A DNA stretch of 21,604 nt, from contig DATFFO010000299.1 of the NCBI GenBank assembly GCA_035250025.1, forward strand, positions 1 through 21,604, given 5' to 3'. This stretch comes from DATFFO01 sp035250025 (GTDB taxonomy: Bacteria; Actinomycetota; Acidimicrobiia; Spongiisociales; ZC4RG35). The translations under genes and the position numbers were made by a program. Below, one piece after another: positions 1 to 6,997 of this stretch (positions are counted from its first letter, which is position 1; each line of letters starts with the position of its first letter). Below the pieces are notes generated by a model. The model worked only from the letters and a program-made list of their open reading frames with translations. It ran no database searches and was not told the DNA's origin.

Positions 1-1
1 C

Positions 2-334
2 ACCACCGTGGCCGTCTCGGCAAGCGAGGACGGGGTCTATCTGGTCGGAGACGAGCCCGTGCTCCAGCAATGGGTGGACGGTGAGATCCAGGAAGTGTCG
101 GCGCTTCCCTTCCCGCGGGAGCGGCCCGTCGACATCGACCTCTCCGAGGATGGCTCGGTGTTCGCTGTGTCGGCCTTCGGTCCGGGCCTGTTCTGGATCC
201 GATCCGACGGCAACGCTTTCAACCTGGGGGGAGCCCAGAGCCTGATCCAGGTCGAGGCAGTGGGGGATTGGGTGTGGACACTCGACACCGGAGGAGTTCT
301 CACCAGGATCGCCCGCTCAGGACTCGGTGGGTAG
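2..334 (+). CDS. C-terminal part of an unrecognised beta-propeller-like protein (5' end outside window)
   Basis: The reading frame is open from the left edge of the window and ends at TAG 332-334, so only the last 110 or so residues are visible. The fragment alternates short beta-strand-like stretches with Gly/Asp turns (for example AVSASEDGVYLVG, then IDLSEDGSVFAVSAFG, then VWTLDTGGVLTRI). That pattern suggests WD40/PQQ-like propeller blades. I see no catalytic motif, membrane segment or signal in this part. A GTG at position 8 is internal, not a supported start. The next gene begins 80 bases downstream and probably has its own promoter. Function cannot be assigned. Confidence 0.6.
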   Translation, partial: TTVAVSASEDGVYLVGDEPVLQQWVDGEIQEVSALPFPRERPVDIDLSEDGSVFAVSAFGPGLFWIRSDGNAFNLGGAQSLIQVEAVGDWVWTLDTGGVLTRIARSGLGG

Positions 335-370
335 TAGCACGGGGCGATCGGTGCCCTGTCCGGGCTCGTC

Positions 371-376
371 TACCCT
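371..376 (+). promoter_or_regulatory. possible -10 element of the 2-oxo acid dehydrogenase operon
   Basis: TACCCT at 371-376 fits the TANNNT form of an actinobacterial -10 and would start a transcript near 383, about 30 bases before the TTG start at 415. No convincing -35 lies 16-18 bases upstream, so this is a weak call. Confidence 0.25.
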
Positions 377-414
377 CACGATGAAATGGGCGGCTTTCGC
401 GACAAGGGGACACA

Positions 415-1443
415 TTGCGCCAGAGGCTGACGCCGAGCGGGGGGCTGGAGGGCGCCGCCCCCCTCGACCTCGAACTGACACGACGCCTGTATCGGGCGAT
501 GGTCGTCGCCCGGACGTACGACCGTAAGAGCACCGCCCTCCAGAAGCAAGGACGCCTGGCCACCTATGCCCCGTTCGAGGGTCAGGAGGCGGCGCAGATC
601 GGCGCCGTCGCCGGTCTCGAGCCCCAGGATTGGGTCGTCGGTACCTACCGCGACGCCGCCCTGATGTGGGCGCAGGGGTATCCGTGGGAGCTCCTCTTTG
701 CCGGAAGGACGGGAGACGAGCGGGGCGGTTCTCCGCCAGATCACATCAACGTCATGCCCCCCTCCATCACCGTAGGCGGCCACATGGTCCACGCCGTTGG
801 ACTGGCGTGGGCCGAGAAGCTCCACGGGAGCGGCCGCATCGCCCTGACGTCGTTCGGCGACGGTGCCACGTCCGAAGGTGACTTCCACGAAGCCGCCAAC
901 TTCGCCTCCGTGTTCGACATCGGCTGCATCTTCCTATGTCAGAACAACGGCTACGCCATCTCGCTTGCACGGGAATTCCAGACCCGTTCCGAGACGATTG
1001 CCCAAAAGGCCATCGCCTACGGGATGCCCGGCATCCAGGTCGACGGCAATGACCTCTTCGCTGTCTACGAGGCCGTCAAGGAGGCGGCCGACCGCGCCCG
1101 GGCCGGGGACGGCCCCACCCTGATCGAGGCCGTGACATATCGGCGGGGCCCGCACACGACCGCCGACGACCCGACGCGGTACCGGTCGGAGAACGAGGAC
1201 GCCGGATGGGCCGACCGTGACCCGCTGGAGCGGGTGCGCATCTACCTGTCCGAACGCGATGCCTGGACCGAGGAGTGGCAGGAGACGATCGAGGCGGAGG
1301 CGGCCACCGAGATCGACCGGGCCATAGATCTGGCTGAAACGATGCCGCCACTGGCGCCCGGGAAGATCCTCGACGCCATGTTCGAGAGTCCTCCGGCCCA
1401 CCTCAAGGCCCAGCGGGCCGAGCTGTTGGAGCAGCAACGATGA
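415..1443 (+). CDS. 2-oxo acid dehydrogenase E1 component, alpha subunit (branched-chain or pyruvate type)
   Basis: This is the thiamine-diphosphate-binding alpha subunit of a heterotetrameric E1, which decarboxylates a 2-oxo acid and passes the acyl group to E2. At 342 residues it is the usual family length. The TPP/Mg signature runs from GDGATSEGDFHEA (148-160) to CQNNGYAIS (175-183), the standard GDG-X25-NN arrangement. Upstream lies GGHMVHAVGLAWA, and the phosphorylation-loop-like region RRGPHTTADDPTRYR follows. The start is TTG at 415; the frame is closed by TGA at 382-384, and AAGGGGA (404-410) is a good ribosome binding site 4 bases before it. The stop overlaps the E1 beta start by 4 bases (ATGA). 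In actinobacteria, pyruvate is normally handled by homodimeric AceE, so a branched-chain 2-oxo acid substrate is somewhat more likely, but the sequence alone cannot settle pyruvate versus branched-chain. Confidence 0.93.
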   Translation: MRQRLTPSGGLEGAAPLDLELTRRLYRAMVVARTYDRKSTALQKQGRLATYAPFEGQEAAQIGAVAGLEPQDWVVGTYRDAALMWAQGYPWELLFAGRTGDERGGSPPDHINVMPPSITVGGHMVHAVGLAWAEKLHGSGRIALTSFGDGATSEGDFHEAANFASVFDIGCIFLCQNNGYAISLAREFQTRSETIAQKAIAYGMPGIQVDGNDLFAVYEAVKEAADRARAGDGPTLIEAVTYRRGPHTTADDPTRYRSENEDAGWADRDPLERVRIYLSERDAWTEEWQETIEAEAATEIDRAIDLAETMPPLAPGKILDAMFESPPAHLKAQRAELLEQQR

Positions 1444-2417
1444 CCGTTCTCACCATGGCCAAGGCCCTCAACGACGCCCTCGACGTTGCCCTGGCCAAAG
1501 AGGCCGACGTCATCCTCCTCGGCGAGGACATAGGCCGCACAGGAGGTGTCTTCCGAATCACCGACGGTCTGCGGGAAAGCCATGGCGCCGAACGGGTCGT
1601 CGACACACCGGTGGCCGAGTCGGCCATCGTCGGCGTGGCCTTAGGCATGGCGGTGGCGGGCATGAGGCCGGTGGCCGAGCTCCAGTTCATGGGCTTCTCT
1701 TACCCGGCCTTCGATCAGGTCATCAGCCATGTCGGCCGCATCCGCAACCGCTCGCAGCATCGCTTCAGCGCCCCCATGGTCATCCGCATGCCCTATGGCG
1801 GCGGCATCGGAGCGGCGGAGCACCACTCCGAGTCGGCCGAGGCGATCTATGCCCACACCCCGGGCGTAAAGGTCGTGATCCCTTCGACGCCCTACGACGC
1901 CAAGGGCTTGCTCCTGGCAGCCATCGCCGATCCCGATCCGGTGATCTTCTGTGAGCCGATCAGGCTGTATCGCTCGGTCAAGGAGGAGGTGCCCGAGGGT
2001 TGGTACGAGGTGCCGATCGGCGAGGCGCGAACCGAGCGCCACGGGACTGACATCACCCTCGTGGCGTGGGGGGCGATGATGACCGAGACGCGGGCGGCGG
2101 CCAGCCAGCTGGAAGAGGAGGGCGCCTCCGTCGAGGTCATCGACCTGCGATCGTTGGTGCCATTCGACGCCGACACCGTCGTGGCATCGGTGGAGAAGAC
2201 CGGCCGGTTGGTGGTTGTGCACGAGGCGCCACGCACGGCGGGCTTCGGCGCCGAAGTGGCGGCAACGGTGGCCGAGCGGTGCCTGTACTCTCTGGTCGCC
2301 CCGGTCCGCCGCGTCACCGGCTGGGACAGCGTCTTCCCGCTCAAGCGGTCAGAGGCGCAGTACCTGCCGGGGGTGGAGCGGATCGTGGCGGCCGCCCGCC
2401 AGACCCTGGAGTCCTGA
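1440..2417 (+). CDS. 2-oxo acid dehydrogenase E1 component, beta subunit
   Basis: This is the partner of the preceding alpha subunit, and together they form the alpha2beta2 E1. It has 325 residues, normal for the family. The N-terminal pyrimidine-binding fold contains LGEDIGRTGGVFR and DTPVAESAIVGVALGMA; E60 aligns with the TPP-activating glutamate of human E1 beta. GIGAAEHHSES carries the conserved histidine region. The C-terminal transketolase-type domain includes DITLVAWGAMM, VEVIDLRSLVPFD and VVVHEAPRTAGFGAE. ATG at 1440 overlaps the previous stop, and the TGA at 2415-2417 shares its last base with the E2 start, so all three genes are translationally coupled. Substrate ambiguity is the same as for the alpha subunit. 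Confidence 0.93.
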   Translation: MTVLTMAKALNDALDVALAKEADVILLGEDIGRTGGVFRITDGLRESHGAERVVDTPVAESAIVGVALGMAVAGMRPVAELQFMGFSYPAFDQVISHVGRIRNRSQHRFSAPMVIRMPYGGGIGAAEHHSESAEAIYAHTPGVKVVIPSTPYDAKGLLLAAIADPDPVIFCEPIRLYRSVKEEVPEGWYEVPIGEARTERHGTDITLVAWGAMMTETRAAASQLEEEGASVEVIDLRSLVPFDADTVVASVEKTGRLVVVHEAPRTAGFGAEVAATVAERCLYSLVAPVRRVTGWDSVFPLKRSEAQYLPGVERIVAAARQTLES

Positions 2418-3715
2418 TGGCCAGAGAATTCCGCCTCCCCGACATCGGTGAGGGCCTCACAGAGGCCGAGGTCGTGCGCTGGCTGATCCCGGTCGGGGGC
2501 GAGGTTGGAGTCGACGAAACCGTGGTGGAGGTGGAGACGGACAAGGCCGTCGTCGAGATTCCCTCCCCGTTCGGGGGTGTCGTGCTCCACCACGGCGCCG
2601 CCGAAGGCGAGGTAGTCGAGGTGGGGGAAATCCTGGTCGTCGTGGGCGAGGCCGGTGAGTCATGGCCGGCGGACGACGACGATGGCGCCGAACCCGCCGG
2701 GGGAGACGCCTCCGCGGCCGGTGAGCCTGCTCCGATCGTCGGCACCCTGTCGGAGGAGGCCGAGGAGCTCCCCTCCCGGTCCGAGGAATTGACCCGCGTC
2801 CTGACGAGCGTCAAGGCCCTGCCCCTGGTTCGCAAGCTCGCCAAGGATCTCGGCGTCGATCTGGCAGAGGTGAGCGGTTCCGGCCCCGAGGGCCGTGTCA
2901 CGCGCGAGGACGTCATCGCCGCCGCCGAGTCGGCCGCCGGGGGGCCTGTGGAGTTGCCGCCTCCTCCGACGTTGCCGCCCGTGCCGGTGGGCGCCGTCGC
3001 GGATCAAGCCACGGTTCCGGCCGGGGCACGGCCCGAGTCGGAGCGGCGCCCGCTCTCGAAACTGCGCCGCACCATCGCCGCCAACATGTCGGCCTCGTGG
3101 TCGACCATCCCCCACGTCACGACTTTCGACGAGGTAGACGCCACCCGCTTGATGGCGATGAGGTCGGCTCTGGCTCGTCGCTACGACTCAAAGATCCCGC
3201 TGGAGGCCCTGATCGTCAAGGCAGCCACGCCAGTGCTCTCCGCCTTCCCCGAGTTCAACGCCACCCTCGAAGGCGACGAGCTCGTCCTCCACGGCCGTCA
3301 CGACGTCGGCATCGCAGTCGACACGCCCGACGGGCTGTTGGTGGCCGTGATCCGCAACGCCAACCGCAAGTCGGTGATGGCGCTGGGGGCCGAGGTCGAG
3401 AGGCTGGGAGAGGCGGCCAAGGAGCGAAAGCTGGCGGCCGACGAGCTCACCGGGCAGACCTTCACGATTTCCAATATCGGCGCCGTCGGCGGCGGATTCG
3501 GCACACCCATCGTCCCCTCCGGCACCGTCGCCATCCTCTCGGTCGGTCGGGCTGTAGACAAGCCGGTGGCGCGCGACGGGCGGATCGAGGTGGCACCGCT
3601 CATGCCGCTGTCCCTCTCCTACGACCACCGCGTCATCGACGGCGGCCTCGGCCGTCGCTTCATGTCCATGCTCCTGGAAAACCTCTCCGAACCCGGCCTC
3701 TTCCTGGCCGACTGA
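2417..3715 (+). CDS. 2-oxo acid dehydrogenase E2 component (dihydrolipoyllysine acyltransferase)
   Basis: This is the core acyltransferase of the complex: it accepts the acyl group on lipoyl-lysine and transfers it to CoA. It has 432 residues. Domain order: an N-terminal lipoyl domain (about 3-77) with lipoylation site ETDKA at K43; an acidic/Ala-rich linker; a peripheral subunit-binding domain around 133-172 (ALPLVRKLAKDLGVDLAEV, then GRVTREDV); a Pro-rich linker; and a catalytic domain from about 205 to the end. The catalytic motif DHRVIDG carries H404 and D408, and SNIGAVGGGFGTPI is also typical. There is only one lipoyl domain. The ATG at 2417 overlaps the E1 beta stop by one base (TGATG). 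The frame stays open upstream to 2066 but that stretch reads as low-complexity out-of-frame E1 beta. No E3 (lpd) gene follows within the window. Confidence 0.94.
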   Translation: MAREFRLPDIGEGLTEAEVVRWLIPVGGEVGVDETVVEVETDKAVVEIPSPFGGVVLHHGAAEGEVVEVGEILVVVGEAGESWPADDDDGAEPAGGDASAAGEPAPIVGTLSEEAEELPSRSEELTRVLTSVKALPLVRKLAKDLGVDLAEVSGSGPEGRVTREDVIAAAESAAGGPVELPPPPTLPPVPVGAVADQATVPAGARPESERRPLSKLRRTIAANMSASWSTIPHVTTFDEVDATRLMAMRSALARRYDSKIPLEALIVKAATPVLSAFPEFNATLEGDELVLHGRHDVGIAVDTPDGLLVAVIRNANRKSVMALGAEVERLGEAAKERKLAADELTGQTFTISNIGAVGGGFGTPIVPSGTVAILSVGRAVDKPVARDGRIEVAPLMPLSLSYDHRVIDGGLGRRFMSMLLENLSEPGLFLAD

Positions 3716-3730
3716 GTTCGAAGGTTTTTG

Positions 3731-3757
3731 TCCCCCACGAGCGGAGCGAGAGGGGGA
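3731..3757. repeat. REP-like hairpin, first copy
   Basis: TCCCCC (3731-3736) pairs with GGGGGA (3752-3757) around the purine-rich core ACGAGCGGAGCGAGA. The same arms flank a shorter core at 3902-3924. A second hairpin follows directly: CCCCGCGCC near 3764-3772 against GGCGTGGGG at 3786-3794, with one G-T pair. Confidence 0.55.
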
Positions 3758-3788
3758 AGGGGCCCCCGCGCCGGAGCGCAGCGGAGGC

Positions 3789-3880
3789 GTGGGGTAGGGG
3801 GCAGTCGCTCCCACCACGAAGCGCTTAATGCAAGGTTCGCGACAGGTTCACCCTGCCCTCCGGGAATCCCCCTACCCCAC
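3789..3880. repeat. 13-bp perfect inverted repeat within paired REP-like elements
   Basis: GTGGGGTAGGGGG (3789-3801) is the exact reverse complement of CCCCCTACCCCAC (3868-3880), with 66 bases between. Beyond it, GGGGGAAGGGGCCCC near 3752-3766 matches the reverse complement of the right-hand sequence up to 3908 with one mismatch. The two sides are therefore inverted copies of one element of about 45-50 bases. The left copy carries GAGCGCAGCGGAG, the right CACTTCGTTCGAG, in the middle. Confidence 0.6.
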
Positions 3881-3900
3881 TCACTTCGTTCGAGGGGCCC

Positions 3901-3925
3901 GTTCCCCCACTTCGAGAGGGGGAAC
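3901..3925. terminator. hairpin at convergent gene ends, likely bidirectional terminator
   Basis: GTTCCCCC (3901-3908) pairs perfectly with GGGGGAAC (3918-3925) around a 9-base loop that can itself form a small CTTCGAG stem. It lies 7 bases beyond the regulator stop (3932-3934 on the minus strand) and 185 bases after the E2 stop. There is no U tract on either strand, so termination would have to be of the U-less GC-rich kind, or the hairpin may protect the mRNA end. Confidence 0.45.
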
Positions 3926-3931
3926 AGGATT

Positions 3932-5350
3932 TCATCTCTTGTGCCTTTCCACCAGGTCGATCACCGCTCGGGGGATGACGTTGGGATAGGGGTCGGAGGC
4001 GAGACGGCCGAGGAGACGGTCCTGGGTCCGCACCGAGATCTCGACCTTGTCTTTCCACGTCTCGGCCTGCTCCGGGGTGGGGAGGAGGCAGCACGCCGGG
4101 TCGGGGCACGCCGAGCGTGCCCGACGGTCGGTGTGGCGGTCGCGGAACCACTGGGCCGAGTCGAAGCTCACTCCCACCGTGACCGAGAACGGGCGTTCCG
4201 GCTCCATGTGGGTGACGCAGAAGTAGGTGCCGGCGGGCGTGTCGGTGTATTGGGCATGGACGTCGAACTTGTCGGCGGAGTCGAACACCGCCATGGCCCC
4301 CCACCGCCGACACGCCGGCTGGGCCTCCACTCCACCGGCAGGGTCGGTTCGGAAGGGCACACTGTCATTGGAGTAGCCCTTGGTGACCAGGCCGTCTTCG
4401 CCGGCGACCAGGAGGTGGGTGCGGATATCGAGATGTCTTGTGGCGAGGTTGGCAAAGCGCCATGCGGCCATCTCATAGCTGACGTAGAACACCTCTTTCA
4501 GATCCTCCACGGACAGGTCTCGTGAAGACACTGCCGTCCTCAGCCTGGGCACGGCCGCCAGCTCGGGGACCAAGATGGCTGACGCCAGATAGGCGGTCTC
4601 GACCCGCTGGCGGAGGTAGTCCTCGGTGTCGGTGGCTTCGGTGTGGCCCAGGAGGCGGCCGGCCAGAGTCTGGAGGACCGCCTTTCGCGCCTGTCGGGTG
4701 CGGAGCTCGTTGCGCTGGGCGATGTAGATCCTGCCCTGCCGGGTGTCGACGATGGAGCGAAGACCGGGCACCATGTCGTCGACGGCCTCGATTTGAAAAC
4801 CCAGGTGACCGGCGATGTCGATCAGCGTGCGCGAGGAGAGAGCCCCGTCGCCGCCGTGACCGACGCGGTCCAGGATGCCGGAAGCCACAGCTTCGACGTC
4901 CGGGAGATACCCATCTTGTGCCGTCAGCCAGCCTCCGACGGCGGCGTTGGCGCGGCGCAGTCGGCTCCGGCCCGTGTTGGCGACGCCGCCGCCGTCGAGA
5001 GCCCGATAGAGGCCGACCAGATGGGAGAGCAACTCGTCGGAGAGGCTGGGCGAGGGTCTGATGTAGGGGAGGTCGAGTTGCCCGAACCGCTCCTCGGCCT
5101 GCATCCGCTCGAGTTCGATCTCCAGTTCGGCACGTGGCGATGGGGGAGAGAGGTCGGTGAGTTGTCCCGGCTCTACCCCGAGTGCGCTGGCAAACTCGGC
5201 CACGTGACCGGCGGTCGGTCGGCGGCGTCCGTTCTCGAGCATGGAGAGATAGGGGGCGGGTCGGCCCACCCGTTGCCCCAGTTCGGCCAGCGTCAGGCCC
5301 TGCTGCTTGCGGAGATGGCGGAGTCGCCGTCCAAACACGAGGGGATCCAC
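3932..5350 (-). CDS. ramB: RamB/ScfR-family XRE regulator of acetate/short-chain acyl-CoA metabolism
   Basis: This is a DNA-binding regulator of 472 residues, close to the length of Corynebacterium/Mycobacterium RamB. An XRE helix-turn-helix occupies about 6-60 (LRHLRKQQGLTLAELGQRVG, then YLSMLENGRRRP). A middle region (about 150-275) resembles the IrrE/peptidase-like domain but shows no HEXXH. The C-terminal ScfR domain (DUF2083 type) holds several cysteines (C347, C378, C415, C420, C421), a possible metal or redox site by inference. Family knowledge: RamB controls glyoxylate-shunt genes, and in mycobacteria it sits next to icl. Here it is divergent from malate synthase and isocitrate lyase, which supports the call. 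The start is GTG at 5350; the frame is closed by a stop at 5360-5362. There is no ribosome binding site, and a -10-like TAACAT sits 6 bases before the GTG, so a leaderless mRNA is likely. Confidence 0.85.
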   Translation of the reverse strand: MDPLVFGRRLRHLRKQQGLTLAELGQRVGRPAPYLSMLENGRRRPTAGHVAEFASALGVEPGQLTDLSPPSPRAELEIELERMQAEERFGQLDLPYIRPSPSLSDELLSHLVGLYRALDGGGVANTGRSRLRRANAAVGGWLTAQDGYLPDVEAVASGILDRVGHGGDGALSSRTLIDIAGHLGFQIEAVDDMVPGLRSIVDTRQGRIYIAQRNELRTRQARKAVLQTLAGRLLGHTEATDTEDYLRQRVETAYLASAILVPELAAVPRLRTAVSSRDLSVEDLKEVFYVSYEMAAWRFANLATRHLDIRTHLLVAGEDGLVTKGYSNDSVPFRTDPAGGVEAQPACRRWGAMAVFDSADKFDVHAQYTDTPAGTYFCVTHMEPERPFSVTVGVSFDSAQWFRDRHTDRRARSACPDPACCLLPTPEQAETWKDKVEISVRTQDRLLGRLASDPYPNVIPRAVIDLVERHKR

Positions 5351-5356
5351 GTCGCC

Positions 5357-5385
5357 ATGTTAACAAACCCGGTCTTTACCGTCTA
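5357..5385 (-). promoter_or_regulatory. probable leaderless promoter of the RamB-like gene
   Basis: On the minus strand, TAGACG (5385-5380) and TAACAT (5362-5357) are 17 bases apart, matching four of six bases at -35 and a TANNNT -10. Transcription would begin near 5350-5351, at or next to the GTG start codon. Confidence 0.5.
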
Positions 5386-5389
5386 GGGT
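5360..5389 (+). promoter_or_regulatory. probable promoter of the aceB-aceA operon
   Basis: TTAACA (5360-5365) and TAGGGT (5384-5389) are 18 bases apart. The first differs from TTGACA at one base and the second is a TANNNT -10. The start point would be about 5396, leaving a leader of about 40 bases before the ATG at 5437. It overlaps the divergent regulator promoter, so the two directions may compete. Confidence 0.5.
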
Positions 5390-5392
5390 GCC

Positions 5393-5408
5393 TTGCTAGC
5401 GCCAGCAA
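5393..5408. promoter_or_regulatory. candidate RamB/ScfR operator palindrome
   Basis: TTGCTAGCGCCAGCAA is a palindrome at 14 of 16 positions and covers the presumed start of the aceB transcript. The TTGC/GCAA arms resemble the TTTGCAAA-type motif known for corynebacterial RamB. It lies just downstream of the -10, a typical repressor position. That it is bound by the divergent regulator is inference. Confidence 0.5.
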
Positions 5409-5436
5409 TCGCTAAGAGAATGGAAAGATCACACCC

Positions 5437-6987
5437 ATGACGTCCTCGCCTCTCCTCACCGATGACGCAGTCGCCTTCCTGGCCGACCTCCACGCCGTCT
5501 TTGCCGCTCGCCGCCAGCTCCTGCTCGATGCCCGCCGGGAACGCCAAGCCGACATCGACAGGGGCGTGCTTCCGGACTTCCTCCCCGAAACGGCCGAGAT
5601 CCGCGCCTCCGAGTGGAAGGTGACGCCGCCGCCGCCGGACCTGACGGACCGCCGGGTCGAGATCACCGGACCGGTGGATCGCAAGATGATGATCAACGCC
5701 CTCAACTCCGGAGCCAGGGTGTTCATGGCCGACTTCGAGGACGCCACTTCGCCCACCTGGGACAACCTCCTCGAGGGCCAGGCCAACCTGGTCGATGCCT
5801 ACGCCCGGACGCTCAGCCTCGACACCGGCGACAGGCAGTACCGACTCGAGGGCGAGACGGCAACGCTGGTGGTTCGGCCCCGCGGCTGGCACCTTCCCGA
5901 GAAACACCTCACGTTCGAAAACCGCCCCGCCTCGGCCTCGCTGGTCGACTTCGGGCTCTACATGTTCTGGGGGGGACGGGCAGCGATCGAGGCCGGAACC
6001 GGCCCCTACTTCTACCTGCCCAAACTCGAGAGCCATCTCGAGGCGCGGTTGTGGAACGACGTCTTCGTACACGCCCAGGACTATCTCGGCATCCCCCAGG
6101 GAACGATCCGGGCCACCGTCCTCATCGAGACGATCACCGCCGCCTTCGAGATGGACGAGATCCTCTTCGAGTTGCGGGACCACTCGTCGGGTCTCAACGC
6201 CGGCCGGTGGGACTACATCTTCTCGGTCATCAAGAAGCTGCGCAACCACCCGGACAAGGTCCTGCCCGATCGATCACAGGTCACGATGACAACCCCGTTC
6301 ATGCGGGCCTACACCGAACTGCAAGTGGCGACCTGCCATCGTCGGGGAGCACACGCCATCGGGGGAATGGCGGCCTTCATCCCCAACCGGCGTGATCCGG
6401 AGGTCACGGCAACGGCATTGGAGAAGGTGACCGCCGACAAGCGCCGGGAGGCCGAGCAGGGCTGTGACGGCACCTGGGTGGCGCACCCGGACCTGGTCGA
6501 GGTGGCCCAGGCGCAGTTCGATGCCGTGCTGGGAGACCGGCCCCACCAGATCGATCGCCTCAGACCCGACGTCTCGGTGACGGCCACCGACCTGCTCGAC
6601 ACGACGGTCGAAGGCGGCGAGATCACCGCCGAGGGCATCCGCACCAACGTGTCGGAGGGAATCCGATACCTGGCTGCCTGGCTCAGCGGCACCGGGGCGG
6701 CCGCCATCGACAATCTCATGGAGGACGCCGCCACCGCCGAGATCTCCCGCAGCCAGATCTGGCAGTGGGTCCGTCACGGCGTGTCCAGCGCTACTGGTGA
6801 CCGGATCACCGAGGATCTCGTCCGGCATGTGATCGACGACGAGATGGGCGCCATTGCCGCCGCTGTCGGTCCGGATGCGCTCGCTGCCGGGCGCTATGAC
6901 GAGGCCCGGCGCCTGTTCGAACAGGTGGCGCTGGCGCCCGACTTCATCGAGTTCCTGACCCTGCCCGCCTACGAACTCATCGACTGA
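5437..6987 (+). CDS. aceB: malate synthase A
   Basis: Condenses glyoxylate with acetyl-CoA to malate, the second step of the glyoxylate shunt. The 516 residues fit the A isoform (about 530) and not the roughly 720-residue G isoform used by mycobacteria. Visible motifs: VRPRGWHLPEKH (R147/R149 region, glyoxylate-binding arginine), the family signature DHSSGLNAGRWDYIFS (from D248), and MEDAATAEISRSQIWQW, where D430 is the expected catalytic base. ATG at 5437 is preceded by GGAAAG (5421-5426 region) at suitable spacing. Isocitrate lyase starts 10 bases after the stop, so the two genes form an operon. The presumed regulator is the divergent RamB-like gene. Confidence 0.97.
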   Translation: MTSSPLLTDDAVAFLADLHAVFAARRQLLLDARRERQADIDRGVLPDFLPETAEIRASEWKVTPPPPDLTDRRVEITGPVDRKMMINALNSGARVFMADFEDATSPTWDNLLEGQANLVDAYARTLSLDTGDRQYRLEGETATLVVRPRGWHLPEKHLTFENRPASASLVDFGLYMFWGGRAAIEAGTGPYFYLPKLESHLEARLWNDVFVHAQDYLGIPQGTIRATVLIETITAAFEMDEILFELRDHSSGLNAGRWDYIFSVIKKLRNHPDKVLPDRSQVTMTTPFMRAYTELQVATCHRRGAHAIGGMAAFIPNRRDPEVTATALEKVTADKRREAEQGCDGTWVAHPDLVEVAQAQFDAVLGDRPHQIDRLRPDVSVTATDLLDTTVEGGEITAEGIRTNVSEGIRYLAAWLSGTGAAAIDNLMEDAATAEISRSQIWQWVRHGVSSATGDRITEDLVRHVIDDEMGAIAAAVGPDALAAGRYDEARRLFEQVALAPDFIEFLTLPAYELID

Positions 6988-6997
6988 GAGGATCCCC

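Larger units (their letters stand above)
3716..3931. other. gene-free convergent spacer with GC-rich hairpins
   Basis: This 216-base spacer lies between the end of the E2 gene and the end of the convergent regulator gene. It holds no credible gene. It is unusually G- and C-tract rich and contains at least three hairpins plus a 13-bp perfect inverted repeat (listed separately). These probably serve as a bidirectional transcription end and/or belong to a dispersed REP-like repeat family. A TTTTTG stretch at 3725-3730 precedes the first hairpin instead of following it, so a classical intrinsic terminator is not evident. Confidence 0.7.

Noticed and set aside
2066..2416. N-terminal extension of the E2 reading frame
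   Set aside because: It lies fully within the E1 beta gene in another frame, is low-complexity Arg/Gly-rich, and the lipoyl domain begins cleanly at ATG 2417.
3825..4525. Extra ORFs on both strands near the end of the regulator gene
   Set aside because: They are alternate-frame shadows of the regulator and of the GC-rich spacer, without motifs or ribosome binding sites.
4643..5386. 247-codon plus-strand ORF opposite the RamB-like gene
   Set aside because: It is the antisense shadow of a gene with a clear XRE and ScfR domain; the translated product shows no family features.
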